This document shows, in pieces, positions 34,483-43,737 of a stretch of DNA of 64,000 nt; within the stretch, counting starts at the first letter, position 1; each line of letters starts with the position of its first letter. Location of the stretch: positions 62,001 through 126,000 of the forward strand of contig NZ_CXWE01000001.1 in assembly GCF_001404515.1 (NCBI RefSeq), in the 5' to 3' direction. A program made the position numbers and the translations under genes. The DNA is from Roseibium album (GTDB lineage Bacteria > Pseudomonadota > Alphaproteobacteria > Rhizobiales > Stappiaceae). The notes beneath the pieces were generated by a model. The model was not told the DNA's origin, did no database searches, and saw only the letters and a program-made list of their open reading frames with translations.

Positions 34483-34559
34483 TAGTTTTTTTCGTCAACA
34501 CCGATTTGTTCTCAATTCAGTTTTCTGGCGCAGCTCAAAAAAATGGGCAATAACAGGGA

Positions 34560-36347
34560 ATGTCGAAAAGCTGGTTATATCTGGCAATACCGCCGCTTCT
34601 GCTCATTGCAGCCGCCTTTGTCCTCATTCAGCTTTTTATGGATCTGGATGAGGACAGTGTCGATCGCAAGGCCGCGGAACGTCTGACGCTCTATCGCCAG
34701 ACGATCCTGGGTGAGTACCAGAAATATCGCTATCTTCCTTACATGATTGCCCGCGATCCAAGGGCGACATTCGCTCTTCAGTCCGGGCGGCCAATTGAAA
34801 GTGCAAACCGGTTTCTGCAGGAAATGGCCGACAATTCCGGTGCTGACCTGCTCTATGTCATGAACGAAGACGGAACGACGCTCGCAGCAAGCAACTGGCA
34901 GGATGAGCTGTCGCTTGTCGGCCAGAATTATGGCTTTCGTCCATATTTCAAATCCGCGATCAAGGGAGAAGAGGGGCAGTTTTTCGCGATCGGGGCAACG
35001 CTGGGCGAACCCGGTCTGTTTCTGGCACGGCCAACGCCGGTATCGGGCAAGCCGATCGGAGCGGCCGTGGTCAAAGTGGACATGCGTCCTCTCGAGGCAG
35101 CTTGGGCCGAAGGCGGGGAAACGGTCTTTGCATCTGATGAAAACGGCGTGATTTTTCTCTCAAGCCGGCCGGAATGGCGCTACCGTACGCTGTCCGAATT
35201 GCCGCCAGGCGTGCGCCAGACGATCAATACGACACGGCAATATGCCTCGCAAAGCCTTCTCCCGGTCAGCGATCAGCCGGTCATTTCAAGTGAACTGGTT
35301 ACGATTGACGGCAATATGTTCAGGCACAAATCCGCAGAGGTCGGTTTGCTTGGCTGGACCTTGCATTTTCTTGTGCCCGTGGAAGAAACGCGCAAAAGCG
35401 TATTGCCGATCTGGGCGGTTACCATCACGCTTTGCCTGGTCTATGTGGTCATCCTGCTGGTTCTGCGTGGCCGTCGGCTGCGCAAGACCTCGGTCCAGCT
35501 GCGCCAGGAATCGGCGGACCTGAAGGAACTCAACACGCGACTCGTGGGCGAGATCCAGGAGCGCCGCAGGATCGAACGGGAATTGCTGGAAGCACAGCGC
35601 GGTCTGGCGCGATCCAACCGCCTCGCTGCTGTCGGCGAAATGTCGGCAGCCGTTGTTCACGAACTGAGCCAGCCGCTTTCCGCGCTACGGATGTTCGTTG
35701 CAGGAACCCGCAAGTTTCTGGACAAGGGCGATACCGGGACCGCTGTTGAGAACCTCAAGGAAATCGATGGTATCCAGCTGCGCATGGCAAACCTCACCCA
35801 GGAACTGAAACGCTTCGCTCGTCCGGGAGAAAGCCGGATCGAGAAAATCGACCTGAGGGAAAGTATCCGGACAGCGGAAAAGATTGTCCGGCCACGCTTT
35901 GAGGAAACGGGTGTTTTCCTGAAAATGGAGCTGCCGGACACTGCGCTTGAAACCGAAACCGCCCCCTTGCGGGTAGAGCAGATCCTGGTGAACCTCCTGC
36001 GCAACGGCGCCGACGCGGCCGCGGCGGAAGGAGAAGGTCAAGTTCGGTTGATCGCGCAGCTGATTGACAATGAAATCCGGTTGGAGATCTCTGACAACGG
36101 ACCCGGTATCCCGGAAGACTTGCGTGAACGGATTTTCGATCCGTTTTTCTCCACGAAGACGAGTTCTGGAGGGATGGGTCTTGGTCTGGCAATCTCCATG
36201 CGCCTTGCCGAGGACCTCGGAGGCAGCTTGTCTGTAAGGACAGAAACGCCTAAAGGAGCTGTGTTCGAGCTGACGCTGCCTGCAATTGAAAGCGGAATGA
36301 GACCGTCAAGCCAGACTCAGGACATGGATATCGAAGCCGCAGAATGA
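34560..36347 (+). CDS. dctB: C4-dicarboxylate sensor histidine kinase DctB
   Basis: 595 residues. TM1 spans about 7-26; a periplasmic double-Cache-like sensor covers about 30-280 (LLYVMNEDGTTLAASNW, NYGFRPYFKSAI); TM2 about 281-302. A coiled linker follows, then HisKA with phosphoacceptor H367 in AAVVHELSQPLSALR, and HATPase with N-box NLLRNGADAA and glycine boxes DNGPGIPE and GGMGLGLAI. It forms the two-component pair with DctD, whose start overlaps the stop (ATGA). AGGGA lies immediately before the ATG, unusually close. Confidence 0.93.
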   Translation: MSKSWLYLAIPPLLLIAAAFVLIQLFMDLDEDSVDRKAAERLTLYRQTILGEYQKYRYLPYMIARDPRATFALQSGRPIESANRFLQEMADNSGADLLYVMNEDGTTLAASNWQDELSLVGQNYGFRPYFKSAIKGEEGQFFAIGATLGEPGLFLARPTPVSGKPIGAAVVKVDMRPLEAAWAEGGETVFASDENGVIFLSSRPEWRYRTLSELPPGVRQTINTTRQYASQSLLPVSDQPVISSELVTIDGNMFRHKSAEVGLLGWTLHFLVPVEETRKSVLPIWAVTITLCLVYVVILLVLRGRRLRKTSVQLRQESADLKELNTRLVGEIQERRRIERELLEAQRGLARSNRLAAVGEMSAAVVHELSQPLSALRMFVAGTRKFLDKGDTGTAVENLKEIDGIQLRMANLTQELKRFARPGESRIEKIDLRESIRTAEKIVRPRFEETGVFLKMELPDTALETETAPLRVEQILVNLLRNGADAAAAEGEGQVRLIAQLIDNEIRLEISDNGPGIPEDLRERIFDPFFSTKTSSGGMGLGLAISMRLAEDLGGSLSVRTETPKGAVFELTLPAIESGMRPSSQTQDMDIEAAE

Positions 36348-37741
36348 CCGGACAGCCGGATACCCAGAAAGTTCTTATTGTCGATGACGACCCCTCCATG
36401 AGGGCGGCGCTAAGACAGTGGATCCGGCTTGCCGGTTTTGCAACGCTCGAGGTCGCCACAGCCGATGAAGCCATGTCGAGGCTGGCTGCCGGTTTTGATG
36501 GCTGTGTCGTTTCTGATGTGAAGCTGGAAGGCGAAGACGGTCTTTCCCTGTTGCGCAGGATCGGTTCACATGATGCCGATCTGCCGGTTATCCTGATCAC
36601 CGGGCATGGTGACGTTCCGATGGCAGTCGAGGCCATGCGGGCCGGAGCTTATGATTTCATCGAAAAGCCGTTCGATCCGGACCACATCGCCGAAGTGGTT
36701 CGCCGGGCGTCCGACAAGCGTGCTCTTGTTACGGAAAATCGTGCGCTGAAGAAACAGCTTGCCGACGGAGCCGGTCTTGAGAGCCGGCTGATCGGAAACA
36801 GTCCGGAGATCGAGACGCTTCGCCAGCAGATCCTGCATTTCGCCGGAACGGACGCGGCTGTCCTGATCACGGGCGAAACCGGCACCGGCAAGGAAGTGAT
36901 TGCTCAGGCGCTCCATGAATTCAGCCAGCGCAACGAAGCACCGTTTGTCGCTGTCAATGCAGCTGCCTTGCCCGAGTCAATGGTGGAAGCGGAGCTTTTC
37001 GGTCACGAAGCCGGAGCATTTACCGGTGCGGACCGCAGACATATCGGCCGGATCGAAACAGCCGACAATGGCGTGCTGTTTCTGGATGAAATCGTTTCAA
37101 TGCCGCTCACCCTTCAGCCGAAACTCCTGCGGGTACTGCAGGAAGGCAAGGTGGACCGGATTGGCGGCACCAAACCGGTCAATGTGAACGTTCGGCTGGT
37201 CAGTGCCTCCAACCTGGATCCACGGGAAGCGGTTCGGTCGGGCCGATTGCGCGAAGACCTGTTGTTCCGGCTGAACACGATCGAACTTCACCTGCCGCCG
37301 TTGCGCGAACGGGGGCGGGATAGTCTGCTTTTGTTCGATACGTTCCTGAATCGTCTGGCGGCACAATATGCGGTATCCACCCCCGGTCTCTCGGCGCGTG
37401 ATGAAGCATTCCTGCAAACCTATGCCTGGCCGGGCAATGTTCGCGAGTTGCGGAACGCTGCCGAACGTTTCGTATTGAATGCTGCTGTCAGTCCGCAGCC
37501 GCTGGAAGTCCTGGTGACCGGGCACAGGGGAGCCGCAACGCTGAAACCGTCGAGCGGGCTCAGGGACCTCATGGACGCGTATGAGCGCAGCCTTATCGAG
37601 AGCGCTCTCAGGCGGCACAAGGGACACGTCGCTGATGTGATGCGGGAACTCAATCTTCCGCGCAGGACCTTGAACGAAAAGATGGCACGGCATGGCCTCA
37701 CCCGCGAGCAGCCTAGCAATGCAGATACAGTTGAGGTTTAG
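36344..37741 (+). CDS. dctD: Sigma-54-dependent response regulator DctD
   Basis: 465 residues. The receiver domain has acidic DDD (14-16), phosphoacceptor D58 and K108. The AAA+ domain has Walker A GETGTGKE (167-174), the sigma-54-contacting GAFTGA loop (214-219) and an arginine-rich sensor region. A C-terminal Fis-type helix-turn-helix follows (AYERSLIESALRRHKGHVADV onward). It should activate the -24/-12 promoter of dctP downstream in response to C4-dicarboxylates. The gene overlaps dctB. Confidence 0.95.
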   Translation: MTGQPDTQKVLIVDDDPSMRAALRQWIRLAGFATLEVATADEAMSRLAAGFDGCVVSDVKLEGEDGLSLLRRIGSHDADLPVILITGHGDVPMAVEAMRAGAYDFIEKPFDPDHIAEVVRRASDKRALVTENRALKKQLADGAGLESRLIGNSPEIETLRQQILHFAGTDAAVLITGETGTGKEVIAQALHEFSQRNEAPFVAVNAAALPESMVEAELFGHEAGAFTGADRRHIGRIETADNGVLFLDEIVSMPLTLQPKLLRVLQEGKVDRIGGTKPVNVNVRLVSASNLDPREAVRSGRLREDLLFRLNTIELHLPPLRERGRDSLLLFDTFLNRLAAQYAVSTPGLSARDEAFLQTYAWPGNVRELRNAAERFVLNAAVSPQPLEVLVTGHRGAATLKPSSGLRDLMDAYERSLIESALRRHKGHVADVMRELNLPRRTLNEKMARHGLTREQPSNADTVEV

Positions 37742-37781
37742 GCGGAAATCCGCCGATTGATGTTTCCGATAGGCGGATTCT
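37741..37781 (+). promoter_or_regulatory. Candidate DctD upstream activating sites
   Basis: GGCGGAAATCCGCC is a perfect 14-bp palindrome at 37741-37754, starting at the last base of the dctD stop codon. A second, related element (TTCCGATAGGCGGATTC) follows at about 37764-37780. They lie roughly 85-120 bp upstream of the -24/-12 promoter, the usual distance for a sigma-54 enhancer site, and resemble the CGGAAATCCG dyads reported for rhizobial DctD. Confidence 0.6.
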
Positions 37782-37861
37782 TGCCAACCCGTAAGCTCAC
37801 GGATCGCTTGTTCTTTACGAAAGACTTGTTGTCACAGGCAGTTACGTCACCAGTTCGCAAT

Positions 37862-37878
37862 TGGCACGTCCTGTGCTT
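37862..37878 (+). promoter_or_regulatory. Sigma-54 (-24/-12) promoter of dctPQM
   Basis: TGGCACGTCCTGTGCTT carries the invariant GG (37863-37864) and GC (37875-37876) with exactly 10 nt between, matching TGGCACG-N4-TTGCW with one mismatch in the -12 block. Transcription would begin near 37888, about 78 nt before the dctP start. Confidence 0.8.
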
Positions 37879-37965
37879 AGATCCCGTCGACTTGGCACGG
37901 CTCACAGGTGAATTGCCTGCGGGGTGAGTCGCCAAGGAAATGAGCAAAATATCTGGGAGGATTTC

Positions 37966-38982
37966 ATGCTCTTTTCACTGAAGTCCGCGACCGCTGTATC
38001 GGCGGTTGCACTGTCTGTCGTATTCGCCACCGAAACCTTCGCCGCCGACGTGACATGGAATGTGTCCCTTTGGGGCAAGCGCCGGGCGTTCACCGAGCAT
38101 GTTGAAAAACTCGCCGAGGAAGTTGCCGCAAAGACGGACGGCAAGTTCGAAATCAAGCTGCACTATGGTGGAGCGCTGTCGAAGTCCCGGGAAAATCTCG
38201 ACGGAATTTCCTTCGGTGCGTTCGAAATGGCTCAGTTCTGTGCGTCCTATCATGCGGACAAGAACCCGACCCTTACTGTTCTGGAATTGCCGTTTCTTGG
38301 CGTGAATGACCTCGAAACCGAAGTGAAGGTTTCAAAGGCGCTCTACGATCATCCGGCAGTTCAGGAAGACCTCGGCCGCTGGAACGCGAAACTGCTGATG
38401 CCGTCGCCGATGCCGCAATATAACTTTGCCGGCAAGGGAGCGGTGCCTAAATCGATTTCCGATTTCGACGGCATGCGTGTTCGCGCGCTTGGCGGACTGG
38501 GCAAGCTGATGGACGCAGTCGGTGCTGTTCCGACATCCGTAACGGCTTCCGAGACCTATCAGGCAATTGATTCCGGAACGGTTCAGGCTGCCGGATTTGC
38601 ACCGCACGCACACCTATCCTTCAAGGTCGTGGAAGTTGCGGACTGGTGGACAAAGAACCTCAACCCGGGCACCGTTCATTGCCCGATCGTCGTCAATGTC
38701 GACGCCTACAACGCGTTGCCGGATGACTTCAAGGCGGCACTTGACGACTCCGTCGATCCCGCGCTTGCCCACTATCTCGCCACCTATGCGAAGGTCTACG
38801 ACAAGTGGTGGCCGGAACTGGAAAACCGTGGTGTTGTCCAGGTGGAATTCACGGATGAGGAACTGACGTCCTTTGCTGAAAAGGCCGGCCCGATCCATGA
38901 CGCCTGGATCGAAGAGCAGACAGCCGCTGGTCTTCCGGCGCAGGAACTGCTCGACATGGTCAAGAAGACCATTGCCGAATAA
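37966..38982 (+). CDS. dctP: TRAP dicarboxylate transporter substrate-binding protein DctP
   Basis: 338 residues, periplasmic. The signal peptide covers about 1-25 (cleavage near TFAAD). The TRAP P-subunit pattern includes KLHYGGALSKSRENLDGI and the conserved Arg in DGMRVRALGG that anchors a carboxylate ligand. A strong GGGAGGA precedes the ATG. It is the first gene after the sigma-54 promoter and is separated from dctQ by an 11-bp hairpin. With the DctBD neighbours a C4-dicarboxylate or related organic acid is expected. The sequence differs from classical DctP enough that another acid is possible. Confidence 0.92.
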   Translation: MLFSLKSATAVSAVALSVVFATETFAADVTWNVSLWGKRRAFTEHVEKLAEEVAAKTDGKFEIKLHYGGALSKSRENLDGISFGAFEMAQFCASYHADKNPTLTVLELPFLGVNDLETEVKVSKALYDHPAVQEDLGRWNAKLLMPSPMPQYNFAGKGAVPKSISDFDGMRVRALGGLGKLMDAVGAVPTSVTASETYQAIDSGTVQAAGFAPHAHLSFKVVEVADWWTKNLNPGTVHCPIVVNVDAYNALPDDFKAALDDSVDPALAHYLATYAKVYDKWWPELENRGVVQVEFTDEELTSFAEKAGPIHDAWIEEQTAAGLPAQELLDMVKKTIAE

Positions 38983-39009
38983 GCCCGCGTTGCTGGTTTG
39001 ACCTTGTTG

Positions 39010-39040
39010 CTTTCCGGCGCGCGGAATGAGCGCCGGAAAG
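39010..39040 (+). other. Intercistronic stem-loop between dctP and dctQ
   Basis: Perfect 11-bp inverted repeat CTTTCCGGCGC / GCGCCGGAAAG with a 9-nt loop, 28 nt after the dctP stop. No T-tract follows. It likely protects dctP mRNA so that the binding protein is made in excess over the membrane subunits. Confidence 0.65.
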
Positions 39041-39062
39041 CTCTGCCTCGGGGCTGACACTC

Positions 39063-39707
39063 ATGATGACAATCGATCCCGCTGGACGTTCCGATCCGGA
39101 GCGCCCGACCACCTACATCCACTTCAGCGGCTTTCTCGCCCATATCGAAAACGGATTTAACCTATTCGCCGCGTTTTCCATTCTGGCGTTGATCCTGCTC
39201 GCCGTTGCGCAGGTACTCGGACGGCTGCTGTTCAACACGCCGATACCCGGGTTCATCGATATCACCGAGCAGGCGATGGCGATCTTTGCATTCGCGGGCG
39301 TTGCTTATTGCCAGCGCGTGGGAGGACATATCCGGATGGAGATTGTGCTCGGACAGTTGCGCGGCCGCACACTTTACATTTGCGAAATGCTCGGCGTCAT
39401 GCTGATCGCCTTTACTGTCGCCCTGCTGATCTGGGGATCGCTGTATCATTTTGACCGGTCGTGGGCCATTGGCGACAGCACCATGGACATTCGCCTCCCC
39501 ACCTGGCCGTCGAAACTGGTGATCCCGGTGGCGCTCGGCCTGCTTTTCCTGCGGCTCCTGCTGCAGATTTACGGATACGCCCGCCTGGTCGCCAATCCGG
39601 CAAGACAACCGGTCGAGGTTCCGATGATCGAGAATGTCGAGGACGTTGCGCAGCACGAGATCGAAGAAGCCTTTGGTGATGAAACCGATGAGGAGGCTTC
39701 CAGATGA
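39063..39707 (+). CDS. dctQ: TRAP transporter small permease DctQ
   Basis: 214 residues with four membrane helices. The DctQ signature ITEQAMAIFAFAGVAYCQRVGGHIRME lies between helices 2 and 3. An acidic C-terminal tail (EDVAQHEIEEAFGDETDEE) is longer than in many homologues. It overlaps the dctM start by 4 nt. It forms the membrane complex with DctM. Confidence 0.92.
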   Translation: MMTIDPAGRSDPERPTTYIHFSGFLAHIENGFNLFAAFSILALILLAVAQVLGRLLFNTPIPGFIDITEQAMAIFAFAGVAYCQRVGGHIRMEIVLGQLRGRTLYICEMLGVMLIAFTVALLIWGSLYHFDRSWAIGDSTMDIRLPTWPSKLVIPVALGLLFLRLLLQIYGYARLVANPARQPVEVPMIENVEDVAQHEIEEAFGDETDEEASR

Positions 39708-41074
39708 CCCCGTTTGAAGTTGGCATCCTGATGACCGGAGTGCTTCTGGTCCTTGTTGTTTTCGGTGTCCGCGTGGCTTTTGCCGCGGCCTTCACGGGTC
39801 TTGTCGGGCTGATCGTTCATTTCTCCATGAAGATGGGGTTTGAGCGGGGCTTCTTCGTCGCCCTGAAGATGGCTGGCACAATCCCGCATTCAAAATCCGT
39901 CACTTATGCCCTTTCGGTTTTGCCGACATTTATCCTTATCGGATTTCTGGCTTTTTATGCAGGCTTCACCAAGCAGTTGTTCGAGGCTGCCAAAAGGTGG
40001 CTCGGCTGGCTTCCAGGTGGCATGGCCGTCGGCACGGTATTCTCCACAGCCGGATTTGCGGCGGTTTCCGGCGCGTCGGTAGCAACGGCAGCGGTCTTCG
40101 CCCGGGTCGCCATTCCCGAGATGCTTGCGGCGGGCTATTCCAAACGGCTGTCTGCCGCCGTCGTGGCTGCCGGCGGCACGCTGGCTTCACTGATACCGCC
40201 GTCAGCCATTCTGGTGATCTACGCCATTTTGGTCGAACAATCGGTGGGCAAGTTGCTGATTGCCGGGTTCCTGCCGGGTGTGTTTTCAGCACTGATCTAT
40301 GTCGGGATCATCGTGGCGGTCTCTGCCTGGCGCGGCGACGCGCCGGCCGTCAAGGGGTTCACCTGGGCGGAACGCCTGGAAAGCGTACCGGGAACACTGC
40401 CGATCGTTGCCGTGGTTGCCATTATCTTCTGTTCGTTCTTCTTTGGCCTGGCAACACCGACCGAGGCAGGGTCTCTGGGGGCCTTTGTGGTTCTGGTCGT
40501 CGCCTTTGCAAAGGGCATGAAGGTAAAACAGCTCGGACAGGCCTTGCATGAAACCGCCAGGTTGACCGTGATGATCTTCACCCTGATCTGGGGTGTGCTG
40601 GTCTATGTCCGTTTCCTGGGATTTGCCGGATTACCCGACGCCTTCAGGGAATTTATCGTCGGCCTGGAATTTTCCCCGTGGATCGTCATGATCTGCATCC
40701 TGCTGGCCTATGCCGTGCTCGGAATGTTCATGGATGCGATCGGCATGCTGATCCTGACCCTTCCTGTTGTTTATCCGGCAGTGATCGCGCTGAATGGCGG
40801 CGAAGGTGTTTCGGCAGCAGACAGCGCATTTGGCATGTCGGGGGAGGCCTGTGCAATCTGGTTCGGCATTCTGGTGGTGAAAATGGCGGAGCTCTGTCTG
40901 ATCACCCCGCCCATAGGCCTGAACTGTTTCGTCGTCTCGGGCGTGCGGCCCGATATTCCGGTTCAGGAAGTCTTTCGGGGCTGTATCCCGTTTTTCGTTG
41001 CTGATGTCCTGACGATTGCCGGGCTGCTCGCGTTTCCGTCGATCATAACGCTGTTGCCGTCCCTCATGGGATGA
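39704..41074 (+). CDS. dctM: TRAP transporter large permease DctM
   Basis: 456 residues, about 12 spans, DctM/ion-transporter fold. Characteristic pieces are GTVFSTAGFAAVSGASVATAAVF, the LIPPSAILVIYAILVEQSVGKL segment and LITPPIGLNCFVV near the end. It is Na+-coupled in characterised members. The gene overlaps dctQ and is followed by a strong rho-independent terminator, closing the operon. Confidence 0.94.
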   Translation: MTPFEVGILMTGVLLVLVVFGVRVAFAAAFTGLVGLIVHFSMKMGFERGFFVALKMAGTIPHSKSVTYALSVLPTFILIGFLAFYAGFTKQLFEAAKRWLGWLPGGMAVGTVFSTAGFAAVSGASVATAAVFARVAIPEMLAAGYSKRLSAAVVAAGGTLASLIPPSAILVIYAILVEQSVGKLLIAGFLPGVFSALIYVGIIVAVSAWRGDAPAVKGFTWAERLESVPGTLPIVAVVAIIFCSFFFGLATPTEAGSLGAFVVLVVAFAKGMKVKQLGQALHETARLTVMIFTLIWGVLVYVRFLGFAGLPDAFREFIVGLEFSPWIVMICILLAYAVLGMFMDAIGMLILTLPVVYPAVIALNGGEGVSAADSAFGMSGEACAIWFGILVVKMAELCLITPPIGLNCFVVSGVRPDIPVQEVFRGCIPFFVADVLTIAGLLAFPSIITLLPSLMG

Positions 41075-41130
41075 TGCCGGGCCGCAAGCACGCTCGGTAA
41101 GGTGTTGGATGACACCCGCGAAAAAAAGTA

Positions 41131-41166
41131 CCGCCGCTGGAGTTGGCGCTCCAGCGGCGGTTTTTT
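41131..41166. terminator. Bidirectional rho-independent terminator
   Basis: CCGCCGCTGGAG / CTCCAGCGGCGG 12-bp perfect stem with a 6-nt loop, followed by TTTTTT. On the other side an A-rich run (41121-41127) supplies a U-tract for the minus-strand DUF805 gene that converges here. Confidence 0.93.
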
Positions 41167-41190
41167 GTCCCGATATCTGCTTGTATGCGC

Positions 41191-41784
41191 TTAGTCGAAA
41201 ATCTGTGCCTGGCTGCGAACAGTGTCAAATCGGTTGGGGCCAAGAGTGCCGGGAAAGAAACCATTCACGATGAAGAGATAGATGGCATACAAGCTGCCGA
41301 CGATCGGTATGAACAGGATGAGCAGATAAAGGGCAGAGGAGTCCCGATCGTGGCAACGCCGGGCTTCCAGCGACCACTGGCACAATGTCAGGGTCAGAAG
41401 CAGAAACGTCATGACCCCGCCCTTGGCCGTGCCGAATGCATATTTCATAAGCGCAATATTCGCTTGTTCTTCCGACAGGCCACTCATGTGTGGCCCGACT
41501 GCGAAGACAAACGCGATCAACACGGCAATGAACAGGACGAACCGAATGGATCCGATTACCCAGTATTCCATTCTGCCAAGACGGCCCCGGAAACTGAAGA
41601 GCATGCCGAACGCAAGTCCCAGCATCTTTCCGATGGAAAAATTGTCGTCGTCTTCGAAAGTCGCTGCACCACCGCCAGCCGATGCATAGGCCGGCATGCC
41701 TGCGGAAGCGTAGCTCGTGTTCCTGTCGCCGAATTGCGGTACGGATTGCTGAACACCGCGTTTGCCGAATTGTTTGCGCTGCAT
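41191..41784 (-). CDS. DUF805 family membrane protein
   Basis: 197 residues. A low-complexity N-terminus (residues 1-50, Ser/Ala/Gly-rich, then EDDD) is followed by the DUF805 core. The core has the SFRGRLGRMEYW motif that opens the family, four hydrophobic helices and RRCHDRDSSAL. It is an inner-membrane protein of unknown function. It converges on dctM and shares the terminator. Confidence 0.9.
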   Translation of the reverse strand: MQRKQFGKRGVQQSVPQFGDRNTSYASAGMPAYASAGGGAATFEDDDNFSIGKMLGLAFGMLFSFRGRLGRMEYWVIGSIRFVLFIAVLIAFVFAVGPHMSGLSEEQANIALMKYAFGTAKGGVMTFLLLTLTLCQWSLEARRCHDRDSSALYLLILFIPIVGSLYAIYLFIVNGFFPGTLGPNRFDTVRSQAQIFD

Positions 41785-41954
41785 TTTCTGACTGCCCCGT
41801 CTACAAGCTCAATCATTTCGGCTTACGCTAGGGGAGACAACTTAAGATAGCGGTAAGGGAACTGGTTAAATTAACCCTAAGCGGATTGAAGAAAACAAGG
41901 GGTCGGTCTGCTTCCTTTCGGGTGGCAGGATTTTCCAAAAATGAGATCGGGAAG

Positions 41955-43523
41955 CTAGAACAGATCTCCTTGATTTTCCGGCCTCGATTTTGAAGGAGTG
42001 GATTTTTTGGTCTCGCCTTTGCGGGGGGTGGCAGCGGCGCTATCACTCATCGCCACGGCATCCACTGTTCCATCGGCCAGCTCGATGGCAAGTGCCGCAC
42101 CTGAGGCAATAGCGGTTGCGGATCTGACCGGTTGTCCGGCTTCATCGCGGACAACGGCATATCCGCGCGCAAGAACATCTTTGTAGGACAGCGACTTGAG
42201 CAACTTCTGCAATCCGTCGAGCCTGCTTTTCTCGTGGGTAACGCGTGCGAGGAAAGCCCTGTCGAGCCGTTCCGAAAGCCCGGTGACGCGCTCCTGGCCG
42301 AGTAGCGTCTGCTGGGACAGGCGAGAAGGCGTGAGACGCGCAGCGACAGCGGTATATGCCTGCCGCTTTTGAGCAACCGCAACAGTGAGTGCGCGCTGCT
42401 GCCGGTCGCTGGCATTGCTGAGATCCTGCCGCGCCTTGGAACTGAGCCGCGAAAGCAGCAGGGGAGAGAGGCGCCCTTCCAGGTTCTGCAATGTGGATCT
42501 GTGACTTTTCGTGCTGACGATCAGCGCGCGCTCGAGACCGTTGGCAAGCGTGTCGAATTTTTGTCGTGGCAACGCCAGCAGGTCTTGCGGGGCCGGCAGG
42601 GCGGCGCTCGCCGCCCTCAGTTCCGTTCTTCGGCCCGTGACGAACCGGACAAGACCTGAGTTGAGCCGCCGCGAACGGTCGTCGACCATCGCCATCAACT
42701 CGGCCTTTACCGGGACAGCGATTTCCGCAGCCCCTGTGGGTGTGGGTGCGCGAACGTCGGCGGCCAGATCGATCAACGTCCAGTCGGTCTCGTGTCCGAC
42801 AGCGGAAATCAGGGGGATCTGGCTGTCAGCAGCAGCCCGCACCACGGTCTCCTCGTTGAAGCCCCAGAGGTCTTCGATACTGCCGCCGCCACGCGCAACG
42901 ATCAGCAGGTCCGGTCGCGGTATGGCGCCGCCGGCTTCCAGCGCATTGAAACCGCGAATACCGTTGGCAACCTCCGCACCCGATGTTTCTCCCTGCACGC
43001 GAACCGGCCAGACCAGCACATGCAGCGGAAACCTGTCGGAGATCCGGTGCAGGATGTCCCGAATGACGGCACCGGTCGGTGACGTGACCACGCCGATCAC
43101 TTTTGGCAAGGGTGGCAGTATCTGCTTGCGTTCCTCCGCGAAAAGGCCTTCTGCCGCGAGCTTTTTCTTGCGCTCTTCCAGAAGTGCCATCAGCGCTCCG
43201 GCACCAGCTGGTTCAAGCGCGTCGATCACCATCTGGTACTTGGACTGACCCGGGAATGTCGTGATCTTGCCCGTGGCGATCACCTCCAGCCCCTGTTCCG
43301 GCTGGATCTTCAGCTTCGAGGCAACACCGCGCCAGATGACGCCGGACAGAACCGCCCTGTCGTCTTTGAGGTCCAGGTAGATATGGCCCGACCCCGGACG
43401 TGAGATGCGCCCCAGTTCGCCGCGCACCCGGACATATCCGAAGGTGTCTTCCATCGTGCGCTTGATGGAGAACGAAATCTCGGAGACGGAAAATTCGGCG
43501 ACGTTGGACGGGGTTTCGCTCAC
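41955..43523 (-). CDS. xseA: Exodeoxyribonuclease VII large subunit
   Basis: 522 residues. The N-terminal OB-fold (tRNA_anti-like) contains [22 protein letters not shown]; the catalytic domain contains [14 protein letters not shown] and the conserved [17 protein letters not shown]; a long coiled-coil region and the [15 protein letters not shown]-terminal motif follow. A GTG start at 43523 is chosen because it matches the family N-terminus and has AAGGA upstream. The extra 18 codons upstream look non-coding. It degrades single-stranded DNA together with XseB, whose gene is not in the window. Confidence 0.93.
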   Translation of the reverse strand: MSETPSNVAEFSVSEISFSIKRTMEDTFGYVRVRGELGRISRPGSGHIYLDLKDDRAVLSGVIWRGVASKLKIQPEQGLEVIATGKITTFPGQSKYQMVIDALEPAGAGALMALLEERKKKLAAEGLFAEERKQILPPLPKVIGVVTSPTGAVIRDILHRISDRFPLHVLVWPVRVQGETSGAEVANGIRGFNALEAGGAIPRPDLLIVARGGGSIEDLWGFNEETVVRAAADSQIPLISAVGHETDWTLIDLAADVRAPTPTGAAEIAVPVKAELMAMVDDRSRRLNSGLVRFVTGRRTELRAASAALPAPQDLLALPRQKFDTLANGLERALIVSTKSHRSTLQNLEGRLSPLLLSRLSSKARQDLSNASDRQQRALTVAVAQKRQAYTAVAARLTPSRLSQQTLLGQERVTGLSERLDRAFLARVTHEKSRLDGLQKLLKSLSYKDVLARGYAVVRDEAGQPVRSATAIASGAALAIELADGTVDAVAMSDSAAATPRKGETKKSTPSKSRPENQGDLF

Positions 43524-43737
43524 GCGTGTGATTCCTTTTCTTAACCCGAAAGTGGCTGCTTGCCGGTGACGGGTCAAGATGCCGGGTCACGTCATCCTCA
43601 TGCCGTCGGGAAAGTGAACACGTTGTCGCGCGACTTGAGAAGGCTGTGACACCGCTGGTCACTGAATGTTGTGTAGTTCAGGCAAGGCCCGACTATACGC
43701 CTTGAAACATACACAATCGGTCGCCTACGTTCGACAC

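Noticed and set aside
37892-37917. Second TTGGCACGG sequence as another sigma-54 promoter
   Set aside because: No GC dinucleotide at the required 10-nt spacing after the GG.
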